The notes below the pieces were generated by a model that had not been told where the DNA came from, did not search any database, and worked only from the letters and a program-made list of their open reading frames with translations. DNA of 55,851 nt. Source: Mesorhizobium sp. GTDB taxonomy: Bacteria > Pseudomonadota > Alphaproteobacteria > Rhizobiales > Rhizobiaceae. The translations under genes were made by a program, and so were the position numbers. The stretch is taken from positions 1 to 55,851 of the forward strand of contig NZ_JANINM010000385.1 in assembly GCF_024509055.1 (NCBI RefSeq), in the 5' to 3' direction. This document shows, in pieces, positions 43,801-51,803 of this stretch; the first letter of the stretch is position 1; every line of letters begins with the position of its first letter.

Positions 43801-44091
43801 GAAGACGGCCGTGATCTGGGCGAAGCCGTTGCGGCTCAGCGAGCGGGTGTATTCGAGGCCCGGGGTGCCGGCGAGCGCCGTCTCGATCGGGAACGACACC
43901 TGCTTCTCGACCAGCTCGGGCGACAGCGCTGGCGCGCGAACGTTGATCTGCACCTGATTGTTGGTGATGTCCGGCACCGCGTCGATCGGCAGCCGGTAGA
44001 GGGAGAAGGCGCCGATGGTTGCGGCGATGACGGCGAGCAGCAGGACGAGCCAACGCTTCTCGACCGCCCATGTGACGATGCGGGCGATCAT
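40846..44091 (-). CDS. czcA: CzcA, heavy-metal RND efflux pump
   Basis: A 1081-residue HME-type RND transporter, the inner-membrane motor that drives Co2+/Zn2+/Cd2+ efflux from periplasm or cytoplasm with the proton motive force. MIARIVTWAVEKRWLVLLLA, then IDAVPDITNNQVQINV, is the conserved N-terminus. The proton-relay motif of transmembrane helix 4 is intact: LDFGLIVDGAVIIVENALRR (Asp, Asp, Glu). A region inserted near residues 145-170 (HRADDKHKPGEPGQQPDGSY) is longer than in the C. metallidurans protein. Ends in a His/Glu-rich tail (EHYNEEHEGDDHGQTF). Starts 4 bp after czcB. Confidence 0.96.
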   Translation of the reverse strand: MIARIVTWAVEKRWLVLLLAVIAATIGAFSLYRLPIDAVPDITNNQVQINVRAPALSPELVEKQVSFPIETALAGTPGLEYTRSLSRNGFAQITAVFSDATDIYFARQQVGERLQGVAENLPDGVNPEMGPIATGLGEVYMYTVRLQHRADDKHKPGEPGQQPDGSYITPEGDRLTSEEDKATYLRTAQDWIVTPLLKNTPGLAGVDSIGGYAKQFLVVPDVQKLASLGITLTELGNALERNNTSVGGGFVNRNGEGLAVRSDALVRNTGELARTVVATRNGVPVTLDQVATVRTGQAIRMGSASENGTEVVVGTAIMRIGENSRSVATAVADKLKTINASLPPDVVVQPVLNRTELVNSTIRTVARNLGEGAVLVIVVLFLLLGNFRAALIAALVIPITMTLTGFGMLKAGVSANLMSLGALDFGLIVDGAVIIVENALRRLAERQHHEGRRLTVKERLASVAAAAREMIRPSVYGQAIIILVYVPLLTLTGVEGKTFVPMALTVIIALAFAFVLSLTFVPAMIAIWLSKKVDEEDGRIVTWLKKRYEPGLNRAMRRPTITIGAAVGSLVLAVLAFGTLGQVFLPQLDEGDLLIQSLRIPATSVQQSQAMQVPIERMMSKQPEVQFVYSKTGTAELASDPMPPNATDMFVILKPRDAWPDPKLAKEDLVKRIEGNLAKFPGNAYEITQPIQMRFNELIAGVRGDIAVKVFGDDFSAMNRTAEQVASILRKTQGAADVKVEQTTGLPMLDIRVNRDAMARLGVTAQDVQDTVTATLGGRTSGQIFEGDRRFPVVIRLSEAQRSDLGLLQQVQVPVAGGSFVPLSSVADIGVVDGPNQISRENGKRRVVVQANVRGRDVGSVVADAQAAIGSQVRLPPGSYLEWGGQFENLQSASARLKLVIPACFVLILFLLYGALGSVRDAAIVFTGVPFALVGGVLLLFVRGMDFSISAAVGFIALSGIAVLNGLVMVSSIQDLIRSGMDRAEAAHVGAMQRLRPVAMTALVASLGFVPMALGHGAGAEVQKPLATVVIGGLISATLLTLFVLPTLYARFGQKAIELPEHYNEEHEGDDHGQTFGKTMA

Positions 44092-44095
44092 GATC

Positions 44096-45259
44096 TCAAT
44101 CCTCTACCGCTTCGCTCTTGCCGAGTTCGGCCTTGAGCGTGAAGCTGCCGGTGGTGGCGATCTGCTCACGGCCGGTCAGGCCGGAGCGGACGATCACCGT
44201 GTCACCGGATGCGTCGCCGAGCTGCACCTGGGTCGCCTGGAAGCCGTTCGGAGTTCGTACGAAGACGACCGATTTGCCCTCGTCGGTCTGCACCGCCGTG
44301 GTCGGCACACGGATCGCACCGCTGCCGCCGCTGCCCGTCAGTTCGACCGAAGCGGTCACGGGTTCGCCGACGCGCCAAGTGCCACCACGATTGTCGAGCG
44401 TCGCGATCGACGGCACGAGGCGGGTCTGGGGATCGAGCGCTGGCGACACGAAGGTGATCCGCGCCGTCGCCTGCCGGCCCGCGGCCTTGACCGTCACGAC
44501 GTTGCCGGGACGGACGCGGCCGGCATCCTCCGGCTTGAGGTTCAAAGCCAGCGACACCTGGCCGAGATTGGCGATGCGATAGAGCTCGGCATCGGCCGTC
44601 ACGGTCTGACCGAGGGTCACGGGCCGTGCGATCACCTGGCCCGAGATCGGTGCGGCGATTCCCAGCCGGTTCAGTCCCGCCCCGCCGACGCCGGCTGCCG
44701 AAACGGTGCTCTGCGCCTGGGTCAGCGCGATGCGCGCCTCCGTCGCTGCGGTGCGCGCCGCGATCAGGTCCTGCTCGGGCGAGACCTTCTGCGAGAACAA
44801 GCGCTGTTCGCGCGCGAGATTGGAGTTCGCGAGCTGCAGCCGTGCACGTGCGGCCTGCACCTCGCCCTTGATCTGTGCGGCCTCCCGGCTTTCGATCACG
44901 GCGATCGTTTGACCTCGGCCGACGGTCTGCCCGAGATTGCGCGTGAGCGCGACCACCCGACCGGCGATGGCAGCTGACACGACCTGTGTGCCCTGCGGAT
45001 CGCCTTCGATGATTGCAGGAAGCTCGATCGTTCCCGCACCTCCGACGATCGGACGGCCGATCTGGACTCCGGCTGCGGCGATCTGCTCCCGCGTGAGCGT
45101 CACGGCATCCTTCTGCGCCGGTGCTTCCGCCCCGGCGTTCGCCGACGCGCTGTTCGATGCCTCGTTCGCAGCGGCTTCGTTTCCGGCGTCGCTTCCACCG
45201 CCGCATGCCGACAGCAGGAGGGCGGCCGTCGCTGCGCCCACGAGATAATAGCTTTTCAT
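44096..45259 (-). CDS. czcB: CzcB, periplasmic adaptor of the efflux pump
   Basis: A 387-residue membrane fusion protein linking CzcA to CzcC. A lipoprotein signal (YYLVGAATAALLLSACGGG) anchors it in the inner membrane. Barrel-sandwich hybrid domain: VVSAAIAGRVVALTRNLGQT and LGIAAPISGQVIARPVTLGQ; between them a coiled coil (AARARLQLANSNLAREQRLF). No His-rich N-terminal metal-binding segment as in C. metallidurans CzcB is seen. The ATG overlaps the czcC stop by one base (TGATG). Confidence 0.94.
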   Translation of the reverse strand: MKSYYLVGAATAALLLSACGGGSDAGNEAAANEASNSASANAGAEAPAQKDAVTLTREQIAAAGVQIGRPIVGGAGTIELPAIIEGDPQGTQVVSAAIAGRVVALTRNLGQTVGRGQTIAVIESREAAQIKGEVQAARARLQLANSNLAREQRLFSQKVSPEQDLIAARTAATEARIALTQAQSTVSAAGVGGAGLNRLGIAAPISGQVIARPVTLGQTVTADAELYRIANLGQVSLALNLKPEDAGRVRPGNVVTVKAAGRQATARITFVSPALDPQTRLVPSIATLDNRGGTWRVGEPVTASVELTGSGGSGAIRVPTTAVQTDEGKSVVFVRTPNGFQATQVQLGDASGDTVIVRSGLTGREQIATTGSFTLKAELGKSEAVED

Positions 45260-46536
45260 CACTGGTTTCCCCCAACGGGCGCAGGGGCGGTCAGCCGCTC
45301 CACTTGCGCGCGTGCATTCTGGTAGTTGGCGAGCGCGTCGATCGCGGCGACGCGCGTCTCGGCGAGGGTGCGTTCGGCGTCGAGCAGTTCGAGTTGCCCG
45401 AACTTGCCTTCGCGATATCCGATGCGCGCGATCCGAGCCGCTTCCTGCGCGGCCGCCAAAGCCGGTCCGGACGCCGCACGCGCAGTCGTCGCCGCGTTCG
45501 CCGCCTGAGCCTGCGCGTCAGTGATGGCTTGCTCGATGTCGAGCGCCGTCACCCGGCGAAGAGCGTCCGCCTGGGTACGCTGTGCAGTCGCCTGTGCGAT
45601 CGCCGCGCGGCCGTTGTTGAACACCGGGATCGGTATCGAGACCGTGAAGACGGCCGCGGTGTCGTTCGTCGCTTCCAGCCTGCGCAGCGCCGGACCGACG
45701 TTGATGTCCGGCACCCGATTGGCGCGCGCGAGCCTTACGCCCGCATCCGCGATGCTGAAGTCGGCATCGGCTGCGGCCAGCGCCAGCGTTCCGACCGTTC
45801 GTACCGGTGCCGCCGGCCCATAGGCCGCCGCGTCGGGCAATCGATCGAGCAACGTCTCGTCGAGACGGCCATCGATCGGCTGACCAATGCGTCGCGCCAG
45901 ATTCGCCCGGGCCGCGTCGGAAAGTCGGAGCTGACGCTCGACGTTGGCCTCGGCGTTGATCCGCGCGACGTCGGCGCGCTGTTGTTCGAGCGGCGACGCC
46001 CGTCCGGCCTGCACGCGAACACTTGCCGCGCGGAGTGCGTCGCCCGCTATCCGCGCCTGATCCCGCGCCGTCGTCACCCGCCGCTCGGCTGCGACCGCTT
46101 CGACGTAGAGCTGCGTCACCTGCAACCGCACGTCCGCGGCTATGATGGCCGCCTGGATCTCGGCGCGTGAGAGTTGGGCGTTGGCAACTCCGACCCGGGC
46201 GCTGCGCTTGCCACCCAGTTCGATCGGAATGGCGAACCCGACCGTAGTCTCTGCGGCGCGCACGCCCCGATAGGGTCCGGAGCCCGTTATATTCTCAATC
46301 TGTCCTTGGAAGACCGGGTTGGGGCGCAATCCCGCAACGGTCCGGCCCGCACGTGCGGCTTCGATGGCAGCGGTAGCGGCCGAGGTCGAAGGCGCCGAGC
46401 CGCCGGCAGCGACGACCGCCTGGTCGAGCGAATAGATCGGTCCAGCCTGCGTGATAGGCGCAGGCGGCCCGGCTTGCGCGTGGGCCACCGAGGCGCACGA
46501 CGCCGCAGCCAGCAAGGCTGCGCACAATTTCTGCAT
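45259..46536 (-). CDS. czcC: CzcC, outer-membrane channel (TolC family)
   Basis: A 425-residue outer-membrane factor. Signal peptide MQKLCAALLAAASCASVAHA. The duplicated TolC-type helical repeats are evident: VGFAIPIELGGKRSARVGVA and VFTVSIPIPVFNNGRAAIAQ are the conserved ends of each half, followed by long helices. It completes the CzcCBA trans-envelope pump. It follows a His-rich secreted protein gene by 57 bp and precedes czcB without gap. Confidence 0.94.
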   Translation of the reverse strand: MQKLCAALLAAASCASVAHAQAGPPAPITQAGPIYSLDQAVVAAGGSAPSTSAATAAIEAARAGRTVAGLRPNPVFQGQIENITGSGPYRGVRAAETTVGFAIPIELGGKRSARVGVANAQLSRAEIQAAIIAADVRLQVTQLYVEAVAAERRVTTARDQARIAGDALRAASVRVQAGRASPLEQQRADVARINAEANVERQLRLSDAARANLARRIGQPIDGRLDETLLDRLPDAAAYGPAAPVRTVGTLALAAADADFSIADAGVRLARANRVPDINVGPALRRLEATNDTAAVFTVSIPIPVFNNGRAAIAQATAQRTQADALRRVTALDIEQAITDAQAQAANAATTARAASGPALAAAQEAARIARIGYREGKFGQLELLDAERTLAETRVAAIDALANYQNARAQVERLTAPAPVGGNQ

Positions 46537-46593
46537 TGTCGAGGAATCCTAACGAATGTCGTCAGGCCGGGTCATCCCGGCCGGCAGCATCCG

Positions 46594-46965
46594 TCAGGCG
46601 TTTGGCGGCCGCAACGCCGGATCGACGGAACTCAGCGCCCGCACGGCGTCGAAACCGGGTTTGGGACGAGCGCCCTCGATATTGAAGGTGACCGGGATGG
46701 CGTCAGCCTGCGGAATGCTCAGAGCCTGTCCGTGACAGGTTCCATGATGATGCGGGATCGCCTTGTCGGCATCACCCTGCGACTGATCGGCATCACCATC
46801 TACATGGACGACGCCTGTGCATTCGATCGTCGTCGCCTGCCCCGGCACTTCGCGCGCGTGGACGGTCGCCGTCATCACGAGCGACGACGCCAGCAGGAGG
46901 AGCAGCAAGGACCAGGCGCGGGCCAGCATGGGAACGCGCCTATCACCATGACGACCCGATGTCAT
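46594..46965 (-). CDS. His-rich secreted protein ahead of czcC
   Basis: A 123-residue protein with a strong hydrophobic signal (LARAWSLLLLLLASSLVMTA, cleavage near VHA-R). The mature part holds a metal-binding-like IPHHHGTCHGQ and an Asp-rich stretch (DGDADQSQGDADK). Its place at the head of czcCBA recalls CzcI in Cupriavidus, but similarity by eye is weak, so the name is not transferred. Start either ATG 46965, which overlaps the CDF stop (ATGA), or ATG 46929, which gives a better signal peptide. Probably a periplasmic metal sensor or buffer. Confidence 0.7.
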   Translation of the reverse strand: MTSGRHGDRRVPMLARAWSLLLLLLASSLVMTATVHAREVPGQATTIECTGVVHVDGDADQSQGDADKAIPHHHGTCHGQALSIPQADAIPVTFNIEGARPKPGFDAVRALSSVDPALRPPNA

Positions 46966-47633
46966 GCGTTCTCTCCGCGATGAGGGCGATTGTAGGCACT
47001 GGACCTGTCAGCAAAACGCCATGCGGGGATAGCATCCGCGAACACCCGCCACGCGGAGCGGAGGAAGATAATCGCAATGACGCCTCCGACCACGATGTCG
47101 GGCCATGCGGCACCTGTGAGGTGGACGAGGCTCGCTGCGATGAGCACTCCGATGTTTGATGCGACATCGTTGCGCGAACACTCGAAGGTGCTCGCCATGT
47201 TCACGTTCGCAGCGCGGAAACGCCACAACAGCGCCAGACACGTGAGGTTCGCTGCCAGCGCCGCCCCGCCGAAGCCGAGCATCAGCGTCGAAGACGGCGG
47301 CACGCCGTTGGCGATCTTACCGGCGATTTCGACGAGGACGGCGATGCCGAATACCAGGATGAGGCCGCCCTTGGCGATCGCCGCTCCCGCCTCCCAACGT
47401 GCGCCACGATTGAGTGCATAGAGGCTCAGCCCATAGACCACGGCATCGCCGAACATGTCGACAGAGTCCGCCATCAGCGCCGACGAGCGGGCCAGCAGCC
47501 CACCACCGAACTCGATGGCGAACATCGATAGGTTGATGACCATGACGACGATCAGCGCGCGTCGCTGCTCGGCCTTACGGCCAAGTTCCGCGATCGTGTC
47601 GCGCTTTGCTGAACAACAGGCGTCCGCCATCAT
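46962..47633 (-). CDS. CDF-family cation transporter (CadR-linked)
   Basis: A 223-residue compact CDF exporter lacking the usual cytoplasmic C-terminal domain. Begins MMADACCSAKRDTI (paired Cys). Six membrane segments; metal-site residues in LMADSVDMFGDAVVYG (Asp and Asp) and FECSRNDVASNIGVLIA (Asp). This short form is typical beside cadR-like merR genes. First gene after the MerR-type promoter at 47662-47692, so it leads the transcript continuing through the His-rich protein and czcCBA. Confidence 0.88.
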   Translation of the reverse strand: MMADACCSAKRDTIAELGRKAEQRRALIVVMVINLSMFAIEFGGGLLARSSALMADSVDMFGDAVVYGLSLYALNRGARWEAGAAIAKGGLILVFGIAVLVEIAGKIANGVPPSSTLMLGFGGAALAANLTCLALLWRFRAANVNMASTFECSRNDVASNIGVLIAASLVHLTGAAWPDIVVGGVIAIIFLRSAWRVFADAIPAWRFADRSSAYNRPHRGENA

Positions 47634-47661
47634 CGTGCTCGATTCGTTGGGTCGGACCCCC

Positions 47662-47692
47662 TATATGAACCCTCATCCCACTAGAGGGTCAA
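47662..47692 (-). promoter_or_regulatory. MerR-type promoter with 19-bp spacer
   Basis: Read on the minus strand: -35 TTGACC (47692-47687), then a 19-bp spacer, then -10 CATATA (47667-47662). The spacer, longer than the standard 17 bp, contains the dyad ACCCTC (47669-47674) / GAGGGT (47684-47689), the known operator type for CadR/ZntR/PbrR proteins. MerR-family activators twist such promoters into working geometry when metal is bound. Drives the CDF gene and probably the whole czc set. Confidence 0.85.
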
Positions 47693-47701
47693 GGGTCTGT
47701 G

Positions 47702-48094
47702 ATGAAGATCGGTGAAATAGCAAGATTGACCGGGTTGAAGGTCGAGACGGTACGCTTCTACGAAGCGGAAGGATTGATCGGGGCGCCGATCCGCAGCGGA
47801 GGGAACTACCGCGTTTACAACGGCTCCCACCTGGATCGCCTGTCGTTCATCAAGCGCTCGCGCGATCTTGGCTTCACCCTCGACCAGGTGCGTGACCTTC
47901 TGCGGTTAGCAGACGATCCGCGCGGCTCCTGCGCGGAGGTCGATGCGATCGCCGCGGTTCACATCCATGAGATCGATCGCAAGCTCGCCGATCTCGCCGC
48001 GCTGAGAACCGAGATCGTGCAATGGGGAGCGACCTGCGACGCGACAACGATCGCCGATTGTCGGATCATCGACGCACTTTCGAACGCTGGCTGA
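47702..48094 (+). CDS. cadR: MerR-family metal regulator (CadR/ZntR-like)
   Basis: A 130-residue MerR-type activator. HTH and wing: MKIGEIARLTGLKVETVRFY, then EAEGLIGAPIRSGGNYRVY. The long dimer helix (residues about 80-115) leads to the metal loop. Metal-binding Cys: Cys near residue 78 in RGSCAEVD (conserved across Cd/Pb/Zn sensors), then GATCDATTIADCRIID at the C-terminus. The arrangement fits Cd2+/Pb2+/Zn2+ sensing. Divergent from the CDF-czc operon with its operator between. ATG 47702 rather than the GTG at 47699. Confidence 0.92.
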   Translation: MKIGEIARLTGLKVETVRFYEAEGLIGAPIRSGGNYRVYNGSHLDRLSFIKRSRDLGFTLDQVRDLLRLADDPRGSCAEVDAIAAVHIHEIDRKLADLAALRTEIVQWGATCDATTIADCRIIDALSNAG

Positions 48095-48173
48095 CTAAGC
48101 CTTCAGGCCGTCAGATGCTGGTATAGGACCGTGCCCCATAGACGCGGCGCGATCGCGTCCCTATGTTGTCCAC

Positions 48174-48353
48174 ATGGCCACTGTTCTGACCCCTCGCGAA
48201 CAGCAAGAGACCGCCTCGATCGCGTGGCAGCTTGGCGGTTACGATGACATGTTACGCCTCGAGCGGGAGCTCAAGGCTATGAAGGCTGCGGGCAAGCGCC
48301 CTAAGATGGTCATTGACCAGGCGACCGGTAAGCGGAAATTGGTCGAGGCCTGA
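48174..48353 (+). CDS. Small hypothetical protein (59 aa)
   Basis: A short gene, MATVLTPREQQETASIAWQL at the start and a Lys-rich end (KAMKAAGKRPKMVIDQATGK then RKLVEA). No family recognised. Its stop is three bases before the TTG start of the membrane protein gene, so the two are probably co-translated. Composition is normal for the window. A ribosome site is not obvious. Confidence 0.55.
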   Translation: MATVLTPREQQETASIAWQLGGYDDMLRLERELKAMKAAGKRPKMVIDQATGKRKLVEA

Positions 48354-48356
48354 GCC

Positions 48357-49175
48357 TTGTTCTCACTGACGCTGGCCGTTGTCACAGGCGTTGCAATCCT
48401 CCTTCCTGGCTTCTTCGCAATCCTGCTCTGGAATACCCGCGCCCGCCGGTACGCCGTTGCGCGCCCGGATCTGCCGGTTAACGCATTGAGCGTGCTGGCG
48501 ATCGGGGTCGCCGTTTCCCTGATCGCGCACCTGCTGACCGGGCTTGCTATCGGGCTGGTGCAAACGCTTCTGATCGACGTCAGCCGCTTCTTGCCCGCAG
48601 ATTACCGGACGCCCGCGGTCAATCCGATCGGCACGTTGCTGATCGTCGCGCAGGGTGGGCCAAAGGCAGCCGCGTTGAGCGCTAGTGATCTGGTGTGGGG
48701 CATTTGCGCACCGATTTTCTCGACGCTGGCAGTCGTCATGCTGATGGCCGACGATGCACTCGATGTCGCTACGGAAGGGTGGGACTTTGGCGGGCACGGC
48801 TGGGCCTACACGCATATCATCAAGCCTACGCAGCACGGTCATCGCCCGATCGCCTATGTGCTGACCGATCTCCAGCATGACGGACTTGGGGTCGGCTATC
48901 GCGGCGTGGTCGCCGACATCCGCCAGAGCAGCGATGGCCAAACGCAGAGCATCAGCCTGGCCTCCCCTGCTCGCTTTCTTTTCGAACTCAAGCCCGGCAC
49001 GTCGCGACGTTGGACGCCGTCCAGCGAGCCTGCGCTGGTTCGCTACGCGGAACGTCCGGTCGGAGACGTGATCAGCCTCGACCAGAAGGTCATCCACGAT
49101 ATCGTGGTCTCGACGCCGGCCACCGATCTGTTGCGCGAGCTGCGCGACCTCGACACGCAGCGCCAGCATGGGTGA
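48357..49175 (+). CDS. Membrane protein, paralogue of the 5886 gene
   Basis: A 272-residue protein of unknown function. Membrane segments near residues 2-24 (LTLAVVTGVAILLPGFFAIL), 45-70 (LSVLAIGVAVSLIAHLLTGL) and 115-130. A soluble C-terminal domain starts near PIAYVLTDLQHDGLGVGYRG and contains a later ARFLFEL. This mirrors the protein at 5886-6653 in order and motifs. TTG 48357 is the most upstream reasonable start after the small gene. Its last eight bases overlap the next gene, which is also a membrane protein. No known domain recognised. Confidence 0.7.
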   Translation: MFSLTLAVVTGVAILLPGFFAILLWNTRARRYAVARPDLPVNALSVLAIGVAVSLIAHLLTGLAIGLVQTLLIDVSRFLPADYRTPAVNPIGTLLIVAQGGPKAAALSASDLVWGICAPIFSTLAVVMLMADDALDVATEGWDFGGHGWAYTHIIKPTQHGHRPIAYVLTDLQHDGLGVGYRGVVADIRQSSDGQTQSISLASPARFLFELKPGTSRRWTPSSEPALVRYAERPVGDVISLDQKVIHDIVVSTPATDLLRELRDLDTQRQHG

Positions 49176-49668
49176 TTTCTTGACCTTCATTGCTCCCAAG
49201 GCGCTGCTGTGGATCGGTTTCGTCGTCAGCATGGTGTTGACCGGCCTGTTGGTCGCGCTCGCGGCATGGGCAGTCGCAGGTCCGTGGTGGCCGACGACGC
49301 TGGTTCAGAACGGCTTTCGCCGTCATCGTTCCTGTTGGGCGCTGATTCAGGCATTCGCCATTGCCACGCTTCCCATCCTGCTGCTTGGCGAACACGGCGT
49401 CGGCGTGGGGGCCTTGATCTTCCTGGTTTTCGCGCCACGATACGTTAACTGGCGGGTTCGCTGGGGCGCCTGGCACGATGACAACGAGGCGACCCGCACC
49501 ACCGCCCGCACGATCCGCAATCGCCTGCGGGACCGACAGGAAGAAGCTGCGATGCCACCAGGTGCCGGCCCATGGCCGGAATATGTAAACGACGTGGTTC
49601 GCGCGACTAGGGACCAGCTTTATACGCCACCAGAGACGGTAGTGCCACCTGATGCCCTCCCTAGCTGA
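49168..49668 (+). CDS. Membrane protein of unknown function
   Basis: A 166-residue protein with two or three hydrophobic segments (residues 12-40, FVVSMVLTGLLVALAAWAV; 58-76, LIQAFAIATLPILLL; 80-90) followed by a charged Arg-rich C-terminal part (NWRVRWGAWHDDNEATRTTA, RTIRNRLRDRQEE) and a Pro-rich tail. No family recognised. Third gene of a small operon (48174, 48357, 49168), overlapping the preceding gene by eight bases. The set may act as a complex in the inner membrane. Confidence 0.7.
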   Translation: MGDFLTFIAPKALLWIGFVVSMVLTGLLVALAAWAVAGPWWPTTLVQNGFRRHRSCWALIQAFAIATLPILLLGEHGVGVGALIFLVFAPRYVNWRVRWGAWHDDNEATRTTARTIRNRLRDRQEEAAMPPGAGPWPEYVNDVVRATRDQLYTPPETVVPPDALPS

Positions 49669-49690
49669 CATAGGAATCGCAGCTATGTCA
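49666..49690. terminator. Hairpin between converging genes
   Basis: TGACATAG, loop GAATCGCAG, CTATGTCA: a perfect 8-bp stem overlapping the stop of the gene at 49168 and 28 bp from the stop of the converging GHKL gene. A likely bidirectional terminator. Confidence 0.55.
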
Positions 49691-49717
49691 TCCGCGCAAA
49701 TTCGTGATTCCGAGTAA

Positions 49718-51733
49718 CTAGTTCAGCCCGAGCTTGGCAAAGAAGGCCTCGTTTCTCAGCCGGGCATCATGAAGCAGCTTGTTGTAAGGCAGAACCTCAA
49801 CGACGGCATTGTGGATGGGCGAAAAGCCAAAGTACCCCTCGCCATCCGCACTTTTATTCTGAGCAATCGACATTGATACAACCTCGACCAGCTTTGGCGT
49901 AAAATCAGCGACGACGAAGCAGATAAATCTGGTGCTGGGAGGAATAGGTTTGCGGAACCTGCCGGTGCGATCCTTGAACGCTCCGCCGTTCCGCATGATG
50001 TTTACATATTCAAGCACCTGCGTGACCGGGTTGTCGCTATGACTGTAGTTGGGTCGGCCGGGTCGCTTGAATTCGACAATGATAATCGGTTCGTCAGTAC
50101 CTTCACGGTCGAACGCCAGCGATCGATCGAAAACAACGGCGACGTCCGGTTCGCGGGTACTGTCGCTGTCGGTGAGAAACGTTGTGAAGGGCTTGTCGGA
50201 CTTCAAATAGGAATAGAAGGCTAGTCGATCATCCAGAATCCATAGGTTATGGTCTTCATAGTCGAGCGCTTCGCCATCCGAGCGGATCGGTATGATGAGG
50301 TCATGGACGATCTCCTCACGCAAGTAGTCTCGCTTCTCCGGATCGACGTACGCCAGCGAACTGTCGAGGAGATCGAGGATCTCCTTCCGCTTAACGACAT
50401 ATTCGGCGAGCGACGCTTTCTTGTCCGAGTTGATCGCACTGGCAACCTTCTGCACCCGGTCGACGACCTCACTGGCATTGCCGGCGGATAGTGCCTTTAT
50501 CTCGCGCTTCGTCTCGCGTTGCTTGCGTCGACGCTGGCGCGCCAGCTCGATATAAATATCCTCCTCCGACTTGGCGTTGAGCGATAGATGCTCCTCGACG
50601 AAAGCCGGGATATTGCTGGCGACGGCCAGAAACTGCGGGTTCTCACGTACGACGCGCAAGGTAATACCGGCCTGTTTGGTGCGAACCTGTTCGATATAGG
50701 GCGCTAGGTGTCGCTTGGCAGCGTCGACCGCCGCCTGATGCAGGCTGCGATAGTCATCTTCGCGGAACGTGAAGTTGGTGCGCTCCTGATTAACGTGGCC
50801 GTTCAGGTAGTCGCCTGACACCAAGCCGATATAGACGGAGTCGCTATTTTCACCGATGTAACCAAGCCCAAGCTGATTATCGATTTTCTCGTCGCGAACA
50901 ACGCGGCCATCGCCCACATACAGGTTCCAGTGCTTGCCGCCGTCGTGCAGGCGCAATCCCTTGTTGAGCAGGATGTGGTACATATCAACGTCGATCGGTT
51001 CTTCCCCGGGCTCGAGGACGACTTTCAATGTCTCGGGCGTGTCGGACTCGACGTTGCTGCTGTAAAAATCGAGCAGGCTGATCCGCTCGGCACGATCAAC
51101 AAGCGTGAAGGATGGCACTTCATAGCTGGCGAAGTTGCGCAGGAAATGACCAATGATGTGCGCGGCTATCGTGTCGACCTTGCGAGGACAATGCGCACTG
51201 TAGGATTGCACGTAAGGCTCCAGCCGCACTTTCGTGCCGATGGTCGGGGTCGCACCCGCAAGCCGCAACTCATGGCCAATCAGCGGACTGGCGTCGTTCT
51301 GGGCGACAGCGAAGTCGAACGACCGGTGCAGCGTTGAGCCGCCTTCGCTGAAGCTGCTGTTGACGTGCGTGTTCTGAAACACCTTCAGCCAGGAAAGGCG
51401 ACCCACCCCCTTACCGCCGCGGCTGATCTTGCTGGCGGTATCTGCGGTGCGGAACGCGCGCCAATTGTCGGTGTTCAACCCGATCCCGTTGTCTTCAATC
51501 AGGAAGCCAGCGACCGGTGGGTTTTCGTCGTCCGAGCTGCTGCGTAGGATCGTCACCGTGATGACGCCCTTCGCCGTCGCCTCACGATCCCAGCGCGCCT
51601 CGATGGCATGGAACGCGTTGGCGATTGCCTCGAACAACGGGAACAGCGCGTTCAACGGAGAGGGCGCGAAACCAAGGTTGCGCACGCGGCCTGCCAGGCT
51701 GAACTGGAAGTCATCGGATGTGTCGGTCTTCAC
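49718..51733 (-). CDS. GHKL ATPase fused to PD-(D/E)XK-like nuclease domain
   Basis: A 671-residue protein. The N-terminal Hsp90/MutL/histidine-kinase-type ATPase (GHKL) is clear: N-box EAIANAFHAIEARW (35-48), G1 box IEDNGIGLN (79-87) and G2 box GGKGVGRLSWLKVF (106-119). A middle, partly coiled-coil region (near 400, RQRRRKQRETKREIKAL) follows. The C-terminal part has EPDVAVVFD (Asp531) and IIIVEFKRPG (Glu554-x-Lys556), the D...ExK pattern of PD-(D/E)XK nucleases. It is the last gene of a minus-strand set with a tyrosine recombinase and a HEPN protein. A defence or DNA-processing role is inferred; no named system matches with confidence. Confidence 0.8.
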   Translation of the reverse strand: MKTDTSDDFQFSLAGRVRNLGFAPSPLNALFPLFEAIANAFHAIEARWDREATAKGVITVTILRSSSDDENPPVAGFLIEDNGIGLNTDNWRAFRTADTASKISRGGKGVGRLSWLKVFQNTHVNSSFSEGGSTLHRSFDFAVAQNDASPLIGHELRLAGATPTIGTKVRLEPYVQSYSAHCPRKVDTIAAHIIGHFLRNFASYEVPSFTLVDRAERISLLDFYSSNVESDTPETLKVVLEPGEEPIDVDMYHILLNKGLRLHDGGKHWNLYVGDGRVVRDEKIDNQLGLGYIGENSDSVYIGLVSGDYLNGHVNQERTNFTFREDDYRSLHQAAVDAAKRHLAPYIEQVRTKQAGITLRVVRENPQFLAVASNIPAFVEEHLSLNAKSEEDIYIELARQRRRKQRETKREIKALSAGNASEVVDRVQKVASAINSDKKASLAEYVVKRKEILDLLDSSLAYVDPEKRDYLREEIVHDLIIPIRSDGEALDYEDHNLWILDDRLAFYSYLKSDKPFTTFLTDSDSTREPDVAVVFDRSLAFDREGTDEPIIIVEFKRPGRPNYSHSDNPVTQVLEYVNIMRNGGAFKDRTGRFRKPIPPSTRFICFVVADFTPKLVEVVSMSIAQNKSADGEGYFGFSPIHNAVVEVLPYNKLLHDARLRNEAFFAKLGLN

Positions 51734-51803
51734 AGCGTCCCCTCGCCCTTATGCCTATGCGACATCCTCGCCAACGCCAACCCATCCCTTCCGCGCCTGC
51801 TCA

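Noticed and set aside
48094..48173. Possible tRNA or attachment site near the start of the 48-kb operon
   Set aside because: No cloverleaf, no TTCGA-type T-loop and no repeat of this segment near the recombinase gene was found.
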